Under the pieces are notes generated by a model. The model made no database searches. It saw only the letters and a program-made list of their open reading frames with translations, and was not told where the DNA came from. Of a DNA stretch of 64,000 bases, positions 11,621 through 23,826 are shown piece after piece (within the stretch, counting starts at the first letter, position 1; every line of letters starts with the position of its first letter). The stretch lies in assembly GCA_963855995.1 (NCBI GenBank), contig OY979717.1, forward strand, positions 67,254,354-67,318,353, in the 5' to 3' direction. Position numbers and translations under genes: made by a program. The stretch is from Muricea muricata. Lineage: Eukaryota > Cnidaria > Anthozoa > Malacalcyonacea > Plexauridae.

Positions 11621-11707
11621 GAGCACGCTTTCATTCTGGTGTAATTAACGTTCGTCACACTTCGAACTGCCATTGTTTTTAGTTAAGTTGTTTGTTTTGA
11701 CAATAAG

Positions 11708-11825
11708 GCCTGTTACAAACGTCGAACTTTTCATGTGTCGTACCTAATGTAAATAAGCTAAAACAAAGAGTTTAGTTCATTTGCATTAGATTCAGCACAT
11801 GAAAAGTTCGACGTCTGAAACAGGC
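11708..11825. mobile_element. Short palindromic MITE, 5-bp flank repeat
   Basis: Nearly all of this 118-bp segment folds on itself. Its ends are GCCTGTTACAAACGTCGAAC and the inverse of GCCTGTTTCAGACGTCGAAC. A direct repeat ATAAG flanks it (11703-11707 and 11826-11830). Confidence 0.6.
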
Positions 11826-11830
11826 ATAAG

Positions 11831-12380
11831 AGGCAAATCATTCCACTCAAAATTAGCAGGGGGCAATAGGGAGTCAATAATCGATTGCAGTGTTGTAATG
11901 CTGCTTTTTATGTCCTCATGATCGGTCAGTATTTGACTACGTGAGCACTGTGTAATTCCTCGATAGCACTTGAATTGCGATTTAGTTTTTCTCTCAAATT
12001 TGCTATAGGTTTTCTTTCGCCACCAGGGGATCGCCAAGTACCTTCGATCGATGTATATAGTTCAATAAATTCTTTGAAGGATTCAAAATCTCTCTCATCC
12101 AAGATAGTTTTAAATCACTGGTCATGATCAAACAATTAATTGCTTAACCAGCACTTCTTTGTGTATAAGGATTAATTTTTTTATTTATCCAATTAAAATA
12201 GTTAAAATTTGGCTTCCGCCATTTGTGGTGCTTCCAGGTTTTTATGATGGTGTATGATGTGATGGCGATGAAATAAATGATGGCAAAAACTTCCCCTTTA
12301 GGCACTCGAACAGTATACTATCATTAGATCATAAAGAATAGCTGCTTTTCTTTTTAACGTTAAGTAAAGCAGCAATATAT
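11831..12380. other. Intergenic stretch, no gene recognised
   Basis: AT-rich sequence with only shadow ORFs. I see no repeat structure or conserved motif. Confidence 0.4.
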
Positions 12381-12387
12381 TTTGGAG

Positions 12388-12733
12388 CATAGATATCTCA
12401 TATACACTAGATGCTGCATCCCACACTGTGGGCAGGCGAAAATTGAAGCCGAATCGCAGGCGCTAGTCGTTCCCACAGAGTTGACACCTAGCATGATAAT
12501 TTGTGTATTTTGTATTGCGGAAGTGGACAAAGTTGACAATAAATCCTCTTTTATGCACCTAAAAAGTATTTAATACACAAATTCAGAAAAGTATAGTGTT
12601 TTCTGCAGTATTTTTTTTATGAGTGGGAACAACCAATATGGCCGCTGCATATTGTTATGAGAGGATGCCGCTGAGATTTTTTGGTTCACTTTTTGATATA
12701 TAGATGCTATCTACTGTATATGAGATATCTATG
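12388..12733. mobile_element. MITE with CATAGATATCTC ends
   Basis: Inverted ends CATAGATATCTCATATACAC on the left and its near-complement (GTATATGAGATATCTATG) on the right. The flanks TTTTGGAG and CTACGGAG match at five of eight positions, which could be a decayed 8-bp TSD. The terminal CATAGATAT matches the end of the large HECT/integrase element at 48768. Confidence 0.55.
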
Positions 12734-13114
12734 CTACGGAGCTATTCCATATAAACCGTAAAGGTGAGTAATTAAAGTTTAAAATTAATTCTAAATTTGG
12801 CAGGCATAGTTCGTATAAAATCGGCGTAATATGGTAGTTTCTTGGGATCGATGTCACCAATGTTGCAGCAGCATTTTGTACACTCTGCAATTTAACTAGT
12901 TCAGTGTTAGGTAAACCATGTAAGATACTACATGTTACAGTAGTCCAAACGATTTGTTACAGAAGTGGATCTGATACCTACAGCCATAGAAACAGCAATA
13001 CAGCTTGATTTGGACAGTATTAAAACTTCGTCAAATACAAACAAAATGCTCATAAATGTGTTATAATCTTCACTATATAAATATCACTGTTATTACTCCG
13101 CCTGCCGTAGGCGA
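12734..13114. other. Intergenic stretch, no gene recognised
   Basis: No coding signal. It ends at a CCGCCTGCC motif near 13099, similar to motifs at 22114 and 25051, which marks the border of an inverted repeat family. Confidence 0.4.
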
Positions 13115-13868
13115 GGCAGAGTTTTAAATTCGCCCCGTTTCTGTTTTTAATTTTTTTCCTATTTTTAAATTTTTTTCGTTGTCACAGCGCTCATGGGTGA
13201 TACCGCTGGGCACAAGCCGCGTGAACAGACCTAAACACGGCCTTTAAACCCAATTTCTAGCGGAATATGTCAACAAAACACGCATTTTAACATGTATGCT
13301 AGAACATCTAAATCGCAAGAAGGTTTTGTGTGCAAAGATTCTCATGCAAAATGTTTTAAAACGACAAACTCCACCGTGAAACTTTACCGAGGAGCGATGT
13401 ATCGCGGTGAAGTTTTGAGAGCGTGTTTCCATTATTTTATGTTGTGTTTCCACTTTTAGGAAATTTAGAAATTTCTACACAAGAATCAAACGCCAATTCT
13501 ACTGAAATATCTATATACAAAACACAATTTTTAAAATGTAATAGTAAACAAAAAGGGACAGGAAGGTTCTTTATCAAAATATTGCTCCAGAATTGTTTTA
13601 AAACGGCAAATTTTGATAGACTCCATCATTCCATGATCAAGGAGTGAGTCCAGGAAATGTGTTCCTAATTCTAATCACGAAGTATTCGTTGTGATTTCTT
13701 TCCTTGGTATTCTATTTCTACCTATGTTGAGATGCTGATATTTTGTGCAAAATGATTTTTTTGCTTGTGGGATCTCATACATTTATAAAAGGTAAGAGAC
13801 GTTTAACATTCCAATTCCAGAAATGCATATGCTAGTCTAAAGTTTCTAACAAATTATATCGTGAAGAC
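13115..13868. repeat. Left arm of ~750-bp inverted repeat
   Basis: This arm matches 25497-26455 in inverted orientation over its whole length. Landmarks: AGCGCTCATGGGTGATACCG, CGGTGAAGTTTTGAGAGCG and a shared block near 13640-13700. It lacks the 206-bp MITE plus TSD present in the right arm. No coding content is evident. Confidence 0.75.
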
Positions 13869-13879
13869 ATTCCAATACT

Positions 13880-14229
13880 CACAGGATGAAAAATCATATT
13901 TGCCCTCACATTGGCACCAGTTGCCAAAATGCAAATACCGCGAATGCAACACATTTGCTATGGTGCGAATTCATGTGCAAATGTTTCAAGCGATGTCAGT
14001 TAAAAGATATCGGATGACTAATGTGTCCATATATCACTACACTTCATATGATTTTGTCTTTCAATCATGGCCTCACAAAAATGATTTTCAAACAGAGCAT
14101 TCATGCATTTTAAGTGGTTAATCACATTTTCACATGAATTTGCACCATAGCAAATGTGTTGCATTCGCGGTATTTGCATTTTGGCACCGGGTGCAAATGT
14201 GGGGGCAAATATGATTTTTCATCCTGTGA
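13880..14229. mobile_element. CACTA-like MITE, 3-bp flank repeat
   Basis: Inverted ends CACAGGATGAAAAATCATAT, with nested inverted blocks (GCAAATACCGCGAATGCAAC and its complement). The flanking triplet is ACT on both sides (13877-13879, 14230-14232). A 3-bp TSD with CAC ends fits a CACTA/EnSpm-type non-autonomous element, tentatively. Confidence 0.6.
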
Positions 14230-14239
14230 CTGACAATCT

Positions 14240-14580
14240 GTATCCGACCGACAAATCAACTTTACCGTCGGTACGTTTCGAACCATCGGTCAGTTGCTAC
14301 TTACGGTCGGACAGTTGTTATTTAGGTGCAATGTCGTGCCATGCAGGAAGTGCGTCATACAGCACTTGCGCTTCTGTGTTGCTGGTTTCGGCCCTAGCTC
14401 GAACCTCGGCTGTGGATGTGCATGGTCAGTCAGATGGTCCGATCGATCGATCGGATCCATCGGACAAAGCTGTTTACGGTTGGACAATTTTTTACCGATG
14501 GATATATTCTAACCCACTGAGAACAAAAATATCGCTTTGGTCGTTAAAAATTGCGGAAGTCGGGAATGTGAACAAGGCTT
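14240..14580. repeat. Diverged satellite-related segment
   Basis: Contains GATCGATCGATCGGATCCAT and repeated TCGGTC/CGGTCGG words related to the palindromic core of the satellite at 15927-17213. No regular period remains here. Confidence 0.45.
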
Positions 14581-14589
14581 AGAACATGA

Positions 14590-15915
14590 AGTTTTCATGC
14601 TAAACATTGACAGAATAAGTAGAATACATATATTACATTTTACGACACACATATGACAGAACAAGTATAATACAATCAAATGCAGTTCGTAATAAAACCA
14701 TATGACATGCTGACTATTATATTTTACGACGTACATAGTCACAATCATATCACATTAATTACAATGACAATATGCTTGCTTCGTTGTCAAGAAAATCTAT
14801 ATGACATGCTGACTCTTATATTTCTGGACGCAAATAATGATAATCATATACACTAACAATGTTTGCTTCGTTCTCAAGATAACTTACAAGACATGCTAAC
14901 TATTATATTTTACGACGCACATATGACAGAATAAGTAGCCGAATACAATCATTCAAATGAAAGTCGTAATAAAACAATATGACATGCTGACTCTTATATT
15001 TTACGAACATAGTCACAATCATATTATAATAACAATATGCTTGCTTCGTTGTCAAGAAAATCTATATGACATGCTGACTCTTATATTTTAGGACGCAAAT
15101 AATGACAATCATATAACAATAACAATATGTTTGCTTCGTTCTCAAGATAACTTACATGACATGCAAACTATTATATTTTACGACAAACATATGACAGAAT
15201 AAGTAGAATACAATCAAATGCAAGTCGCAATAAAACCATATGACATGCTGACTATTATATTTTACGACGCACATAGTCACAATCATATTACAACAATATG
15301 CTTGCTTTGTTCTCAAGAAAATCTATAATATGACATGCCAACTATTATATTTTACGACGCCAATAATGACAGTCATATAACACTAACAATATGTTTGCGT
15401 CGTTCTCAAGATAACTTACATCACATGTAACTATTATATTTTACGACGCATATATGACAGAACAAGTAGAATACAATCAAATGCAAGTCGTAATAAAACC
15501 GTATGACATGCTGACTCTTATATTTTACGACGCACATAGTCATAATCATATCACAATAACAATATGCTTCCTTCGTTCTCAAGAAAATCTACATGACATG
15601 CCGACTCTTATATTTTACGACGCGCATAGTCACAAACATATAACACAAACAATATGCTTGCTTCGTTCTAAAGACAACTTACATGACATGCTAACTATTA
15701 TATTTTACGACGCACATGTGACAAAATAAGTAGAATACGATTCAAATGCAGGTCGTAATAAAACCACTATATGACATGCTGACTCTTATATTTTACGACG
15801 CACATAGTCACAATCATATTACAATAACAATATGCTTGCTTTGTTCTCAAGAAAATCGATATGACATGTAACACCAAAAATATGTTTGCTTCGTTTTCAA
15901 GATAACTTACATGAC
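14590..15915. repeat. Higher-order tandem array, period ~265-278 bp
   Basis: Sub-units of about 85-100 bp, each with TGACATGCTGACTMTTATAT and TTTTACGACGCAC, plus a GCTTGCTTCGTTCTCAAGA block, repeat in a fixed order. The phrase starting TATGACATGCTGACT after AAAACC (or a near match) recurs at about 14699, 14980, 15238, 15502 and 15770. That gives about five units of three sub-units each. Short ORFs across it are repeat translations. Confidence 0.75.
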
Positions 15916-15926
15916 ATGCTGTGCAT

Positions 15927-17213
15927 TTCACCATCGGTAAAATATTTGTCCGAGCGTAAGATTGCTTGTCCGATGGATCCGATCGATCCATCGGACCATC
16001 TGACATTTGCCATGCTTGCAAACCCTCTTGCTTCAAGACTGTACTGCCTAGAGCGCTTTGCAATTACGTCGTTTCACCATCCGTAAAATATTTGTCCGAC
16101 GTAAGATTGCTTGTCCGATCGATCCATCGGACCATCTGACATTTGCCATGCTTGCAAACCCTCTTGCTTCAAGACTGTACTACCTAGCGCTTTGCAATTA
16201 CGTCATTTCACCATCGGTAAAATATTTGTCCGACCGTAAGATTGCTTGTCCGATGGATCCGATCGATCCATCGGACCACCTGACATTTGGCATGCTTGCA
16301 AACCCTCTTGCTTCAAGACTGTGCTCCCTAGCGTTTTGCAATTACGTAATTACACCATCAGTAAAATATTCGGACCATCTTACATTTGGCATTCTTGCAA
16401 ACCCTCTTGCTTCAGGACTATACTCTTTAGCGCTTTGCAATTACGTCATTTCACCATCGGTAAAATATTTGTCCGAGCGTAAGATTGCTTGTCCGATGGA
16501 TCCGATCGATCCATCGGACCATCTGACATTTGCCATGCTTGCAAACCCTCTTGCTTCAAGACTGTACTGCCTAGAGTGCTTTGCAATTACGTCGTTTCAC
16601 CATCCGTAAAATATTTGTCCGACGTAAGATTGCTTGTCCGATCGATCCATCGGACCATCTGACATTTGCCATGCTTGCAAACCCTCTTGCTTCAAGACTG
16701 TACTGCCTAGAGCGCTTTGCAATTACGTCGTTTCACCATCCGTAAAATATTTGTCCGACGTAAGATTGCTTGTCCGATCGATCCATCGGACCATCTGACA
16801 TTTGCCATGCTTGCAAACCCTCTTGCTTCAAGACTGTACTGCCTAGAGCGCTTTGCAATTACGTCGTTTCACCATCCGTAAAATATTTGTCCGACGTAAG
16901 ATTGCTTGTCCGATCGATCCATCGGACCATCTGACATTTGGCATGCTTGCAAACCCTCTTTCATCAAGATTGTACTGCCTATAGCGCTTTGCAATTACGT
17001 CATTTCACCATCGGTAAAATATTTGTCCGACCGTAAGATTGCTTGTCCGGTGGATCCGATCGATCCATCGGACCATCTGACATTTGCCATGCTTGCAAAC
17101 CCTCTTGCTTCAAGACTGTACTACCTAGCGCTTTGCAATTACGTCATTTCACCATCGGTAAAATATTTGTCCGACCATAAGATTGCTTGTCCGATGGATC
17201 CATTGGACATTCG
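15927..17213. repeat. Satellite array, ~135-150 bp unit, palindromic core
   Basis: About ten tandem units, some shortened (one near 16350-16440). Each contains CACCATCGGTAAAATATTTG, a perfect palindromic core (GATGGATC-GATCCATC type), GCCATGCTTGCAAACCCTC and GCGCTTTGCAATTACGTC. Neighbouring units differ by a few bases and by small deletions in the core. The open reading frames through it are by-products of unit length. Confidence 0.85.
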
Positions 17214-18759
17214 CCACGAGCAATTGAAAAAAAAATCGACACTTAGAAAAAACGTAGGAAAAGTGCTGGTCAAAAGCTGTTAAGTATAAATAACCATAGC
17301 AATAAATGCGTATGCATATTATAGTTCCCCACTTGACAAACATTTTTCGGACGGTAAACATCTTTTACCATCGGATCGATCGGAACCACCTGTGAGAGAG
17401 ATTTCTCCATCGGACTCCGATTGCCGGTATTGGACATCAATCCTAACTTTTTCTTTTTTAACGCCAAACTCATGACATTTTGAAACCTTATAAAGAAATA
17501 GCTGTTCTATGATACAATTGTCAAAAAGAGGAGAAGTTAATTTATTCGTGGAATTTGTTGTTATTTCCTATTGTTATACATCGCCAGATTAATTTGACCT
17601 CGGTTCTCGGCGAAAAACGTTCTCGTTCTCCAACTAGAAGTTAAATAAATAGTGCTGTGTCCTGTCGACCTGAAAGATAAAGCATAGGATTTCTCTTGAC
17701 TTTTGTAATTGGCCCAAGTCGCGCGCTGTAGTTTGATACATGTAACTTTATCCACAAAAATTCGGTATAACAATGACAAAAGTACAAAAGACAAAAATAA
17801 AATTGAAAGTATTATTCAAAAAAATCATGTTCCAAAAAATATGACAACACAATGGTATTTTGAATTCTTTCATCTGTGTCTGGACACGCCCTGTCGAGGA
17901 AAGTAATTTTGACAAGAGGTAAACATATCGTTCATACATGTGCAGGTGTTAAATTCAGTGGTAAAATTCATTCATAAATAAATGGCTACTTCAAAGTCTT
18001 TGGAGCATCAGAAACTAATATGGCTGAACGTATATCTCATGTTGTGTTCTCATGGTTCTGAAATTACAATGCTTTATGACATTTAAATGTGTAAGCAAAA
18101 TACTGGTCATACTGAAATGATTTCCTGTTACAGTGGAAATATGACTTTCAGACACCTAAATGTAAAATTACAGCTGGGAAAAAGTTAACTATTGCCCCGT
18201 ATCAATTGGGAATTCACCAAGCATTTCTGTCCAACTGAAAAACAATTATCATCTAGTATCTAGATTGCATTGCATAATATATTATTTTCTTTCAAACATT
18301 GAGCATTGCATGTATAGCATAACAATATAATCCTTGTATATAAATCATTTGTAAATGCGTTATGAAAAGCTGATGTTGATACAACAAAAGTGTCTGTACA
18401 TATTGCAGACTGCCTGGTATACTGCACAAGTAAATAATTATAGTTACCAGTTATATAAAGTTTAGTAACAAATTTCCGCCCGACTTTTTTCAATGACCAA
18501 CTTTTGTTCAAGCTCAGTCGTATCACACTTGCAATTCAAAGTACATTTAGCAAATAACATATTATACCTATCGACAGTATCGAGTGACCTACGAATTTTT
18601 GGGTCTCAAAACAGCAAATAGACAATGCGTTTAAATAAAAATTTTAGCGTCATTAACAACGCTTGTATTGTAATAAAATGAATAATCTACCTTTCTTTAG
18701 CACGTCCTGAAAATTTCAATGGCATGCAATGTAAAATACCGACGATATACTCATTTAAA
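17214..18759. other. Intergenic stretch, no gene recognised
   Basis: The first 200 bases still hold a stray satellite motif (CCATCGGATCGATCGG near 17370). The remainder is AT-rich without coding or repeat signals that I can defend. Confidence 0.4.
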
Positions 18760-18851
18760 GTCATAAGACAGCCTCGTACCCAGGCGCTTTATGTGCTTAT
18801 AACACAGTTATATATATAGAGATCAGTCAATAAATTAGCGAGCGCGCGGGG

Positions 18852-19094
18852 GTGCTTGGGGAGGTTTTAAAGAGCGAAGCGCCTGGCAGAAAATGGTTCA
18901 AGATGGCGGACGACGTGCTCATGACATATGAAAATGAGGATGAAATCAGTGATGTTTTGAATAAAATCGAAAGGCCTGTTCATGAAGCAATTTGTTTGGG
19001 AAAAATCTTATGCCCAATAAATGAATGCATCGCCCAAAGGGCTTATTTTCACGAGAGCGGTGTTGTACATCACTTTCGAGTGAAACACAAGTGA
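18852..19094 (+). CDS. Small zinc-finger-like ORF inside the TIR element
   Basis: An 80-codon ORF that begins within the terminal repeat; a better start may be the Met of MADDVLMTYENEDEIS at 18903. Its end reads CPINECIAQRAYFHESGVVHHFRVKHK-like residues (described here as C-x4-C, then H-x4-H), a plausible C2H2 finger. It could be the first exon of an element-encoded DNA-binding protein. No continuation was identified. Function not assigned. Confidence 0.35.
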   Translation: MLGEVLKSEAPGRKWFKMADDVLMTYENEDEISDVLNKIERPVHEAICLGKILCPINECIAQRAYFHESGVVHHFRVKHK

Positions 19095-19285
19095 ACTGTG
19101 TTTAGTCAAATGTGTTTTAGCCAGATCCACATTATTCTCATTCATTGCTGAAACAATGTTTTCTTCCAGACTGGAAAGTTTGCACAACGCGCAAAGGAGA
19201 CAGATCGTTTACCGAAAACATGCGCACATAAATTTTGAAAATTGCGTAGACATGTGTGTGTCAAGACCATGGTCAAAACCAATCA

Positions 19286-19663
19286 CAATCTCGTACCCAG
19301 GCCAATCCGTTCATTTTGGGAAGGACGACAGGCTCTGGATAACGCCGATGAGATATGTGATGTGATTGGTTTATGCTGTTTCTGCCCCAGTAACCCAGAG
19401 CCAGTAAACCTCTGTCCAGGGCTTCGTAAAACAACTGTATTCTTTTCATTTCTGATGTCAAAAATATTGATTTCTCTATTCAAGTCAATTCGTTTTGCCT
19501 TCTATAAATCTATGAATATTGCTCCATGATATTGCTACAAATAAACGCCGTTTTACGAATAAGGCACTGGTACCGAAATCATAATTATTCTGACTTTTTC
19601 ATCGATGTTATCCAGAGCCTCTCGTCCTTACCAAAAGGAACGTGGGCTCTGGGTACGAGATTG
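19286..19663. mobile_element. Nested MITE, 9-bp TSD, ends related to host element
   Basis: Inverted ends CAATCTCGTACCCAG, with flanking perfect 9-bp repeats AACCAATCA (19277-19285, 19664-19672). The terminal CTCGTACCCAG is shared with the enclosing element at 18769-21705, so the two probably use the same transposase type. Confidence 0.75.
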
Positions 19664-21854
19664 AACCAATCAGAGACATAAGAATTTTGAGGTCACATAT
19701 ACATATTTACATACTATTTACATATAGACCATTCACATTTTACAGGTAAAAAAAATATGTATTATTTTTACTTTCACCATAATTTCATTAAAGCAATGTT
19801 TAAAACAGTATCTAGTTATCTTCAGCAAAATCGTTTGAACTCATAGGGTCATAGGGTCGATATTTTTCGCTGATTAAGGCTGCAGTTTGTGCATATCCGC
19901 ACCACTCTTCAAAAAATGGGCATATGCAAGGGTCTACCGTGCGCAAGGGAGAAATCCTTTGTGCAGTATAAACTTTCCAGTCTGGGTTTCCTTCATCTTG
20001 CAATAAGCACTGTCCAATCTCATTAATTTGCTCTTGTATTATCAGGATATCTTTGCTATCCTTGGCAAACAGTTCTTTAGATGCCCCAGGATTTCTGCCA
20101 TATGACTTGACTACAAGATGAGTATAAACAACCCTGGAGTATATGTCAAGAAAATTTTTTGTGCATTTTGTATATTAACCTTAAAAACATTTACCTAACA
20201 AGCAGAGCAAGATATGACATGAAAAACTGTCATATAATGTGCGCAGTGGATAATACCACTGTCACCATGATCAGCAAGCCTTCAATGCATATTGGGTTAT
20301 CAAAAATACTAAAGACATATTTAAATATATTTATACAAAGGATACATTGATTGATAGTGTATCACTATGGTCTTCAATGAAGAATTAGGGAAGGTTGCTT
20401 TAATTGTTCTAGTTAGAATGCTTTTCTGTTCTGGTTTTAAATTCAGTTACTCTAGCAACACTGACTGTTTTACATTAGCATTTGGATCTTCATTTTATTG
20501 TAGAAAATGTTCCAACTCATCAGATAATGAAGGTCACCTCTCATCACACTGACAAATTAAATTGAAAAATAATGTAGACATTATATAGACAAGCAAAAAA
20601 ACATTGAGGACATGAACTGACCGGGATCTGCTATCAATGATTTACTTTCAGCAAAATTATGAATACAAACATGTAAAGCGTTATTCTGATGTACAGTATG
20701 CAGATGGCCTATTCATAATTTTCTCACCCACACCAAAAAAGATATGAATATCCATTCCTGGGTCCTAGCATGTGTACTAAAATTACAGCTAGTAGCAACT
20801 GCACAGTGTCATGAGCAATACCCCTGTACCTGCAAACCGCTTGGGTTTTTTTCTGCAGCAGCTTTTGACTCTGGTGTCAATGCATGTTTTCCTTGGTGCG
20901 TGAGTGGAGACTGTGGTGGCGTTTTCTCTAAATTAATATCATCAGAATCTATGCAAATTTGAAACATTCAAGTTACAGCATACCTCAAAATTATATTACA
21001 TAAAATTAGATTCAGGTAATATTACAGACTATATAGCTTTTTCATTAAATATATAGATCGATTATTCACATTTTAAAAGTGTAGAAATAAAATAAATACT
21101 ACCAAATATATAGTTTGTAGAAGTTGAATAGATGTTAATAGTATATCATATACATTTGATACCTTCAATTTCTAGTTGCTGAAATGAAGCATTAAATTCA
21201 TCATCACTTCATCAGACGTTTATACCTAAAAGCAAAGGAATATTGACTTAACGTTAATGTAATCGATAGAAATCTCTTGTTTTGTTTAATCATTGTTTCA
21301 TAAGTGAGTTTTCATTACTAATAAATCACTATGAATATAAAACACAGCAAAATATGAATATATATATATATATATGTAAATATAGTCTCTTAGACGAAAA
21401 ATATGCAAATAAATTGCATATTACCTTCAGAACGTTCTTCTCGAGAGGATTCGTCCATATCAAATGCCTAGCACCTCGAATACCAATTTTAGTTAAAAAT
21501 ATCTCATAATAACAAAAAAATTGCCAAAAATGTTACATGTTTAAGAAATCGGTCAAGATTCTTGAGAAATCGGTCATTTTCTGCCAGGCGCTTTACCGCT
21601 TTTCAAACCTCCCCAAGCACCCCCGCGCGCTCGCTAATTTATTGACTGATCTCTATATATATATAACTATATTATAAGCACATAAAGCGCCTGGGTACGA
21701 GGCTGGTCATAAGATATAAGTTCAGCCATATTAGTTTCTTATGTTTTGGTTGCTTTCAACATGGCGGCCAAGATACCGGAAGTTAAATGTGCGGCACAAA
21801 AACTTCAAAGGTTCCGACGTAAGTGAACTCTCTGTATATGTCTCCTTTTTGATA

Positions 21855-22152
21855 TGTACTATGAAAGTCTTTAATTTAAATTCTAAAAAATGCAATCTTA
21901 CTAGGACTCTGGGCAGAGTCACTCAGACATTGATCTTTGGTTATTTTAGTGATTACATAAGATGTGCTAGCAATGTCTTAAAATGCCTTGAAAGGTACCA
22001 TAATAATAACTGATTTAAAAACGAGTTCGTTGGGCAGAACAAAAATAAGTGAATATACCCCACCCCTAATGAACCCTCTAGTTACAGCCTTGTACCCATT
22101 TTCGTTTTGGCAGGCGGAGTGAACGTCTTAGCAGACGCCTTGTTTAACTAGC
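21855..22152. repeat. Left arm of ~300-bp inverted repeat
   Basis: Matches 25022-25350 in inverted orientation, e.g. GTCACTCAGACATTGATCTT and CCATTTTCGTTTTGGCAGGC. It ends at a GGCGGAGTGAACGTCTTAGC border motif. Confidence 0.7.
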
Positions 22153-22467
22153 GTCATTCCTGATGATGACTAAAATATAGTCGAAAGCTAGAATAGATTT
22201 CAAAATGTTTATTTTCGGAGTTGTCGTTGTTTGGTAATGCAGGCAGCGCAACACTGCTTTGCTCTGTTATTAACAACATTGCAACCCGTTGCACGTTGTA
22301 CGTAGTCTTCTAAGAAATTTCTGTTACGTTTATTTCCAAACTTCTTCAGTAAATCTCGAACGCTTCTACGGTTAACGAAATTCGACATTTCAAACCTAGT
22401 ATTTTGCATGAAATAAATCGCTGAATGAAATTTTATTCTTCACGAAATTTAATTTCTGACCGTAACA
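22153..22467. other. Short stretch with no gene
   Basis: AT-rich; the ORF on the minus strand has no recognisable domain. Confidence 0.3.
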
Positions 22468-22741
22468 CACTGTTGAAAATAAATGTATTTTTACAGCAAC
22501 AACTACTGTAATATTTTACAGTTAAAGTACTGTAATCACGGGTAACAGAAGAAAATACTGTAATAAAACAATTTGTTTGTATTTTAACAGGTAAAATACT
22601 GTAATGTTTACAGTATTTACAATGTAAATACAAACTACAATATAAAGTACTTAACAATTGTCTGTAATTTTACAGTACTTTTTTTGCGTCTAAGCTGCCA
22701 GTACTTTTTACTGTAAATTTACAGTGATTTTTTTAACAGTG
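22468..22741. mobile_element. MITE with CACTGTT ends and TACTGTAA repeats
   Basis: Inverted ends CACTGTTGAAAA and its near complement TTTTTTTAACAGTG. The interior has many TACTGTAA/TTACAGTA words. No convincing TSD was found, so the borders are approximate. Confidence 0.5.
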
Positions 22742-23475
22742 CAATTGTTGCCAAATTTTTAAATTATCTAAAAGTACTTGAAAAAACACTTCTCTTCCGT
22801 CAAGTAATCCTTTGTCACACTTCACTAAAATGTTCGGTAAGTACGTCTTTTGAATACCCAGTGTTGTTCCATCCATAACAATCTTTGTGTAATTTTTCCC
22901 CATATCGCACAAAAAATATGTTGTCAAAGTTAATAAAAATGGTAAAAAAAAATTTATAATTATAAAGGCACAAAACTGAATCAGAAAGAATAACGCAGAC
23001 TGAGCATTTTGTACATGACAGTCTTTACTTTCACTCAAATAAATTAAAAGAAAGAATAAAGATTTTGTTTTGCAGATTTCATAGTTAAGGAGCTGTTTCT
23101 TTACTATGACATGTCTGCAAAACAAGCTGTTTTGGCTATGGCAAGGCTATGGTATGTTTGCAAAACAGGCAGGCTCAAACAGGCTATGGCAGGTCTGCAA
23201 AACAGGCATCATTTTCTTTACCTAAAATAAATAACATACAAAATTCTACGCACCGTAAAAAACACGAAGAACAGGGGGTCCTCACATTTTTTCAGCGTGT
23301 ACACTCATATAACTAAGGTAAATTTTTTATATATTCAGGATAAAAACCAAGTTGTGCAGTGAAAACCCTTAAATGTATAATAATCACTAAGTTATTGGTA
23401 CAGTTCGAGCTCTCCCTAGCTGACAAAATTCAAGACACATTTTTCTGAAACACACTACAATTAAAGGAACAATCA
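22742..23475. other. Intergenic stretch; short GCAAAACAGGC duplications
   Basis: No gene. Between about 23110 and 23210 the words TCTGCAAAAC, AACAGGC and GCTATGGCA repeat three to four times. Confidence 0.4.
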
Positions 23476-23482
23476 CAAAGAC

Positions 23483-23819
23483 CATAGTTAATAGACATAT
23501 ATGGTTTGGAAACTCATTAGAACTACAATATAAGTCATTATCTATGTTTTTGTTCTGGTTTATGCAGGAATGAGGTCTTTCGTCGTCACGTGCGTATTGT
23601 ATTTTCACCTAACTAACCAATAGCAACGTTTTAGGAAATTTAGCCATCCACGACTTGAACAATAGGGTAATTTCAGAACTCCTATTGGTGGACTTGGCAA
23701 AAAAACAATACACACGTGACCATGAAGAACCATATTTTTGAATAAACGTTGACCAACATAGATAATGAGTAATATTGTTATTCTAATGAGTTTCCAAACC
23801 ATCTACTCTATTAACTATG
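23483..23819. mobile_element. MITE with CATAGTTAATAG ends, 7-bp TSD
   Basis: Foldback of 337 bp. Ends CATAGTTAATAGA are inverted, and the similarity continues about 70 bp inward (ATGGTTTGGAAACTCATTAG). A perfect 7-bp direct repeat CAAAGAC flanks it (23476-23482, 23820-23826). The terminus is the same 12-mer as that of the 5.3-kb element at 41311-46602. Confidence 0.8.
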
Positions 23820-23826
23820 CAAAGAC

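Larger units (their letters stand above)
18769..21705. mobile_element. Large TIR element with 9-bp TSD (Mutator-like?)
   Basis: Inverted ends of about 130 bp start CAGCCTCGTACCCAGGCGCT and include GCGAGCGCGCGGGGGTGCTT and the TAGAGATCAGTCAATAAATT block. A perfect 9-bp direct repeat GTCATAAGA flanks it (18760-18768, 21706-21714). A 9-bp TSD with long TIRs is typical of Mutator-like elements, but no transposase is present. It carries small ORFs (18852-19094 plus; 19812-20003 minus) and a nested relative at 19286-19663. TA-rich microsatellite at 21357-21375. Confidence 0.75.

Noticed and set aside
13880-14229. Treating the plus ORF 13861-14121 as a gene
   Set aside because: It lies in a palindromic MITE and contains no recognisable domain.
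14590-17213. Possible CRISPR array
   Set aside because: Units are contiguous satellite monomers without unique spacers, and the window is eukaryotic.
16058-17283. ORFs of 125-183 codons (MDPIDPSDHLTF repeats)
   Set aside because: Pure satellite translation; the unit length keeps some frames open and the repeats show no coding-type substitution pattern.
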